Part shown: in pieces, positions 60,477 to 64,000 of the stretch
Numbering within the stretch: position 1 is the stretch's first letter
How the letters are laid out: every line of letters begins with the position of its first letter
NCBI GenBank assembly: GCA_900316285.1
Contig: ONCG01000001.1
Location: 62,001-126,000 of the forward strand
DNA length: 64,000 nucleotides
Source of the DNA: an uncultured Prevotellaceae bacterium
GTDB lineage: Bacteria; Bacteroidota; Bacteroidia; Bacteroidales; Bacteroidaceae
Reading direction: 5' to 3'
The notes under the pieces: model-generated
The model's input: the letters and a program-made list of their open reading frames with translations, nothing else
Databases searched by the model: none
What the model was told of the DNA's origin: nothing
Translations under genes and position numbers: made by a program

Positions 60477-61391
60477 TTAATATGAAGAAATAATGTCACG
60501 AGTGTTTTCAACTATTTTCAATAGCTTATCAATTGAAATATATTCTGGTCTATCTTCCGTTGAATGATTGGGATGAGAACATGGTTCAGAAACATCATGG
60601 TCATGATAAGCGATATATGGAATCTTTGCACTATTAAATGCTGCAAAATCTGAAAAGCCACCTGATTGAGTGGGCTCTCCCTTATAGTTAAAACGGCCAT
60701 TAGAAATCAGTTTATCATAAGCCTTTAACAGTCGACCTGTTCCCCAATCCCAATAACAGATCCTTAATACCTCATGCTCATGCCCAATAGCATCAAGATT
60801 TTCATACATAAGTATCACCCCTTTATCTTTCAAATTTTTCAGAAAAAACTTAGAGCCTCTAAAAGCCGTCCCCTCAAAGACCTCTTCAGAATCCCAAAAG
60901 CAACAAGTTATCGTATAAGGCGTATTTACCATAGAATCTTTCTCAACACGTAAAAAGGACAATAACGCCACAACACCAGATGCATTATCCTCTGCTGCTG
61001 GATAATGCAATTTTGAAGTTGATTGCTTTGCACCATCAAAATGAGCACCTATCACTATCGTACTATCATTTTCTCCTGGTATTGTTACCAAAAGATTCTC
61101 CAGCCTTATACCACTATTGGTATAAAACTCCTGCTGGACAGGTTCATATCCCATAAGCCTGAGTTCATCAATAATATAAGCACGTGCCAAACTATCACCT
61201 AATGATCCTGTTTTCCTCCCTAAAAAATCTTGGGAGCATAACTTATATAGCCAAACTTCTGCTTGGGCTTGCAAAGTCATAATAGAATCATTTATCTCTT
61301 TGACCTCTCTTTCCCCATAACCATTTTCTAAATTATCATCGGAGCATGAAATCAACGAAAGCAACAGAATGTAAACAATAATGTTTTTCAT
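60477..61391 (-). CDS. M28-family metallopeptidase, putative lipoprotein
   Basis: 304 aa from the ATG at 61391, which opens a lipoprotein signal ending SLISC; a longer frame would run into the sugar-transferase gene. Zinc ligands of M28 are in order: VIGAHFDGAKQS (His), EDNASGVVALL (Asp), WDSEEVFEGTAFRG (Glu pair) and IAYHDHDVSEPCSHPNHSTED (His). An aminopeptidase or glutaminyl-cyclase-like enzyme, exported and membrane-anchored. Its presence within a glycan-synthesis operon is unusual. Confidence 0.87.
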   Translation of the reverse strand: MKNIIVYILLLSLISCSDDNLENGYGEREVKEINDSIMTLQAQAEVWLYKLCSQDFLGRKTGSLGDSLARAYIIDELRLMGYEPVQQEFYTNSGIRLENLLVTIPGENDSTIVIGAHFDGAKQSTSKLHYPAAEDNASGVVALLSFLRVEKDSMVNTPYTITCCFWDSEEVFEGTAFRGSKFFLKNLKDKGVILMYENLDAIGHEHEVLRICYWDWGTGRLLKAYDKLISNGRFNYKGEPTQSGGFSDFAAFNSAKIPYIAYHDHDVSEPCSHPNHSTEDRPEYISIDKLLKIVENTRDIISSY

Positions 61392-61420
61392 CACGAATGT
61401 ATTAGTGACATTAGGGAACA

Positions 61421-62005
61421 TTAATTGATGTTTCTTCTTGCAACAACAGAAAAAACGGTCATAAAAAGTACTTTCAAATCCATCCAAAATGAGATATGAT
61501 CAGCATAATAAGCATCCCAATGGAATTTTTCGTCTTGTCCAATACTATTTCTGTAATATGCTTGTGCATAGCCCGTTACACCAGGCTTAACAGAAACTCG
61601 CTTACGGCGAATCTCATTATACTCAGAATAAGGAGTCGTCGTCAAAGATGGTCTGGGCCCCACAAAACTCATATCACCTATCAATACGTTAAGGAACTGG
61701 GGAAATTCATCAAGACTGGTCTTTCTTAAGAAGTGGCCAACAGGTGTCACACGAGGATCTTTATCAGAATTGAACGTAGAGCCATCGGCATTACGAATAT
61801 CAGGAGCATTTGCATACATTGACCGTAACTTAAACATTTTGAAAATGCGACCATCCTTTCCCATCCTTTCTGCATTATAGAAAATCGGCCCCCGGTCCGT
61901 GAAATAGATGATGGGTCCGAAGACTATGATAACCAATAAGACAAACGGGAGCATCAGCAGGGCTCCACAGAAATCGAAGAGTGGCTTGAAAAATGATTTG
62001 TACAT
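61421..62005 (-). CDS. Sugar-phosphate transferase (PglC/WcaJ-type initiating enzyme)
   Basis: 194 aa. An N-terminal re-entrant membrane helix (LFDFCGALLMLPFVLLVIIV) precedes the catalytic segment: FKLRSMYANAPD, the Asp-Glu pair in KTSLDEFPQFLNVLIG, DMSFVGPRP and KPGVTGYAQ. It starts the repeat unit by moving phospho-sugar to undecaprenyl phosphate. Length matches the short, catalytic-domain-only form. 6 nt after the ATP-grasp gene. Confidence 0.95.
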   Translation of the reverse strand: MYKSFFKPLFDFCGALLMLPFVLLVIIVFGPIIYFTDRGPIFYNAERMGKDGRIFKMFKLRSMYANAPDIRNADGSTFNSDKDPRVTPVGHFLRKTSLDEFPQFLNVLIGDMSFVGPRPSLTTTPYSEYNEIRRKRVSVKPGVTGYAQAYYRNSIGQDEKFHWDAYYADHISFWMDLKVLFMTVFSVVARRNIN

Positions 62006-62011
62006 TTGTTT

Positions 62012-63274
62012 CTATTCTGTTTCAAATACTACTTTCTTTATCAACTCATCAGCTCGCTTGATGGCTTCTTGTACCGTTGGCGCCGTCACGATGACATGAC
62101 CGCTGCGGTCGAGGCTGGAACGAACTTCAGGAATCATGTCACCAACCTGATGATAGATTTCTGCATCGTAGACATGCGAATCGTTCAACAAATCCTGATT
62201 GTTGATGGCAGTCAAACGTCCTGGCTGCGGCGTGAAATAGCGAATGCAAACACCTTTGGGCGCTTCTTTTGGGCTGAGGTCAGGCTCTATGCCCAATGCC
62301 ACATCGATGGCTGCGGCCACCATGTCGACACCCGTGCTGAGATGTGTAAGCTCAGTAGAAATAAAATCGCCACCCAGTCGGGCGCCAATCTCCATCAGGT
62401 AGGGTTCGCCATCCATCAGCTTTAGTTCGGCATGGGCAGCACAGTTGTCCAAGCCAAGAGCCTTCACTCCAGCTACGGCCGCATCCTTCAGTCTTTCCTG
62501 CATTTCCTTGGGGAATACCGATGGCTGATTATGTCCTAACTCCACAAAATAAGGTGCCTCCGTGGTCTTCTTGTCGGTCACTGTCAGCACATGCGCCTCC
62601 CCCTGCCAGACGATGATCTCCACAGAGAATTCCGGTCCTTCGATGAATTGTTCGATCATCACGCTTCGATCACGGCTTTCATTCATCGCACGTTCAAAGA
62701 GCGCCACGAACTCCTCCTTTGCAGTATCTCCCTTCCCTTCAGGGCGCTCGGCCGAAGGACGCTTTCGTAGCGAAGCGGAGAAAGAACTGGGATGGGGGTA
62801 GGCTATTTTTGCGACGCCCCGGCTTCCACTATTCCTTGATGGCTTCAATATAGCATCACCAGTGAACTCCTTGCGAAACAATTCCCAGGCTTCATCTGCA
62901 TCGTTGGAACAGAAGCTCTTTGGGCTCGGTGCCCCACCCTGCTCAAACGCCTGTCGCATGAGATGCTTGTTCGTAGCTCGAATAGCCGTGTCGCGTGATA
63001 TACCCGACAAGCCAAGCTCGTCGTTGATGCGTCCCATCACATTCATTGACACTTCAGAACAAGGATGGATGACGCCATCGACCTGCTCTTCACGGGCAAT
63101 GCGCAGCATCACTTCTTCGTCGGTAATATTGGCCACAATAGCCTTATCGGCCAAAGGGAGCCCGACGGCCTCTGGATTTCCATCGGCAGCGATTACATAA
63201 TACCCCATCTCCCGTGCTTTCTTAATCACAGGAACCTGAAGGATACCAGCAGCAAGGACAAGAAGTTTCTTCAT
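62012..63274 (-). CDS. ATP-grasp ligase with an in-frame module
   Basis: 420 aa. VLAAGILQVPVIKKAREMGY N-terminus; DGVIHPCSEVSMNVMGRIND; ATP-binding in FTGDAILKPSRNSGSRGVAKI; metal-binding in AHAELKLMDGEPYLMEIGAR. Paralogue of the protein at 59280-60473. About 28 extra residues after GVAKIAY (PHPSSFSASLRKRPSAERPE, DNA 62742-62805) carry the same peptide pattern as the rsgA and DegT inserts. The start overlaps the upstream glycosyltransferase stop (63271-63274). Substrate unknown. Confidence 0.88.
   Translation of the reverse strand: MKKLLVLAAGILQVPVIKKAREMGYYVIAADGNPEAVGLPLADKAIVANITDEEVMLRIAREEQVDGVIHPCSEVSMNVMGRINDELGLSGISRDTAIRATNKHLMRQAFEQGGAPSPKSFCSNDADEAWELFRKEFTGDAILKPSRNSGSRGVAKIAYPHPSSFSASLRKRPSAERPEGKGDTAKEEFVALFERAMNESRDRSVMIEQFIEGPEFSVEIIVWQGEAHVLTVTDKKTTEAPYFVELGHNQPSVFPKEMQERLKDAAVAGVKALGLDNCAAHAELKLMDGEPYLMEIGARLGGDFISTELTHLSTGVDMVAAAIDVALGIEPDLSPKEAPKGVCIRYFTPQPGRLTAINNQDLLNDSHVYDAEIYHQVGDMIPEVRSSLDRSGHVIVTAPTVQEAIKRADELIKKVVFETE
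62742..62805. repeat. CGCTCGGCC..CGCTTTCGT cassette in the ATP-grasp gene
   Basis: GCGCTCGGCCGAAGGACGCT, TTCGTAGCGAAGCGGAGAAA and a GATGGGGGTAGG tail. In the same orientation relative to coding as in rsgA and DegT. Confidence 0.85.
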
Positions 63275-64000
63275 ACTTTATTCCCTTCTATAATAGAATT
63301 AATCATCTTCTTATGCCCTTCAATTGCTGCATTAACCAAAGGGCTATTGTCAAAATAGTCAGACGTTGACTGAATTAGCTTATCAAACTCACTTTCGTCA
63401 AGCGATGCTAAATAATCCAACTTTTCCGCAAACACTTCTGGAGTTTTCAAAGATATCGAATAACCCGCTTTTCCATCTATTTCATCCCAAGGTGTTGTTC
63501 CTCTACTTATTACTACCGGACGAGAATTTGCTAATGATTCTGCGATTGTATGACTATAATTCTCGCCAGTAGTAGCAAATAGTAGACAATCATATTGCTG
63601 GACAACCTTTGGCATGTCCTCTCTTTTCAAATAGCCTTTATGCCGAATCTTGATATTATCGCCTATTTCTTTTGCCTTATCCATACATTTTTCCCAATAT
63701 TCACTATCTTCTATAGGTCCATATATATCATACTGAATATTGGCTTTACATAAACTCATTGCTTCGATTACAAAAAGAATATTTTTAACAGGATGAATCC
63801 GAGAGCAGAAATAGCATTTAAGGACATTCTTTTCTTTTATATGTTTTTCCATCTGCGGTTGCTTAATTAATGCGATATTAGGCACCATAAAGACATTATC
63901 TTTACTTGGCTTAAAATACTTGAGTATGCCATCATATTCTTCTGTTCCTGTAGCATGAAAAAAACAATTATTATAAATGCCGAACAAATGCAGCAATGCA
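63271..64000 (-). CDS. Glycosyltransferase (GT-B, group 1), N-terminus cut
   Basis: At least 240 aa of C-terminal sequence; the frame continues past 64000 and no true start is inside the window. Nucleotide-sugar-binding region: LKCYFCSRIHPVKNILFVIEA, YDIYGPIEDSEYWEKC, LKREDMPKVVQQYDCLLFAT and the E-x7-E type TTGENYSHTIAESLANSRPVVIS. It adds a sugar to the surface glycan. The stop overlaps the ATP-grasp start. No repeats. Confidence 0.9.
   Translation of the reverse strand, partial: ALLHLFGIYNNCFFHATGTEEYDGILKYFKPSKDNVFMVPNIALIKQPQMEKHIKEKNVLKCYFCSRIHPVKNILFVIEAMSLCKANIQYDIYGPIEDSEYWEKCMDKAKEIGDNIKIRHKGYLKREDMPKVVQQYDCLLFATTGENYSHTIAESLANSRPVVISRGTTPWDEIDGKAGYSISLKTPEVFAEKLDYLASLDESEFDKLIQSTSDYFDNSPLVNAAIEGHKKMINSIIEGNKV

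Noticed and set aside
61392-61487. Longer N-terminus for the M28 peptidase
   Set aside because: It would overlap the sugar-transferase gene and bury the lipoprotein signal; the ATG at 61391 is better.
1-64000. tRNA or rRNA genes
   Set aside because: Reading both strands by eye I found no cloverleaf with a TTCGA loop or rRNA segment that I could support.

Overview
The window looks like chromosomal DNA of a Bacteroidales bacterium, most likely a Prevotella-type organism. The evidence is as follows. Promoters match the Bacteroidetes pattern TTTG-N19/20-TAnnTTTG (3319-3349, 6996-7026, 39008-39039). Start codons lack strong Shine-Dalgarno sequences. Secreted enzymes end in short tails of the kind seen on exported Bacteroidetes proteins. 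The gene families (rhamnogalacturonan lyase, GH89, GH2, GH35, SPFH plus ribbon-helix-helix, GxxExxY, four-helix-bundle) are typical of the phylum. Species cannot be fixed from sequence alone.

Layout. 1-3000: uridine kinase, a lipoprotein and an EamA exporter. 3374-24743: a carbohydrate-degradation region. On the plus strand are a PL11 lyase and a GH89 alpha-N-acetylglucosaminidase followed by an HGSNAT/DUF5009-type membrane acyltransferase. On the minus strand is an apparent operon, sugar-porter MFS > DUF5107-like/TPR protein > GH35 > GH2 > GH2, read divergently from an AraC-type regulator. No SusC/SusD pair is present. 24828-35282: housekeeping genes (lysS, gpsA, pgi, a HAD phosphatase, an M15 peptidase, a large outer-membrane barrel, a YbjQ-like protein, mnmA). 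35506-42634: a multidomain sialidase, an SPFH membrane protein with a small ribbon-helix-helix partner, an alpha/beta hydrolase and a small barrel. 42795-47059: rsgA, frr, a GxxExxY protein, a GAF-type methionine sulfoxide reductase and an AAA ATPase, all minus. 47399-64000: a minus-strand surface-polysaccharide region. It holds fcl and gmd (GDP-L-fucose), a nucleotidyltransferase-like protein, a CapD-type dehydratase, a DegT aminotransferase, a second AAA ATPase and a tightly coupled run: glycosyltransferase, ATP-grasp, sugar-phosphate transferase, M28 peptidase, ATP-grasp, TupA-like ATP-grasp, glycosyltransferase.

The most unusual signal is not one gene. Short repeat modules are spread through the window, both between genes and in frame inside at least nine unrelated proteins. 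Two styles occur. (1) G/C-rich palindromes (CCCTCCC..GGGAGGG) encode peptides such as PSPxGEGxGG and sit inside GH2, GH35, the large barrel and the hydrolase. (2) Arrays of mini-hairpins with GAA/GCA/ACA (complement TTC/TGC/TGT) triloops are joined by a constant short linker; the linker differs between arrays (TTGAAC, CTCAAC, TTACACG). These arrays fill intergenic gaps and also lie in frame in rsgA, CapD, DegT, a glycosyltransferase and an ATP-grasp gene. The same module encodes a related peptide in three unrelated proteins. In several arrays the linker repeats the stop-codon context of the adjacent gene. One array has a 58-bp higher-order period with an apparent compensatory stem change. A separate 400-bp stretch upstream of GH89 carries three different tandem arrays, all with an exact 22-bp period.
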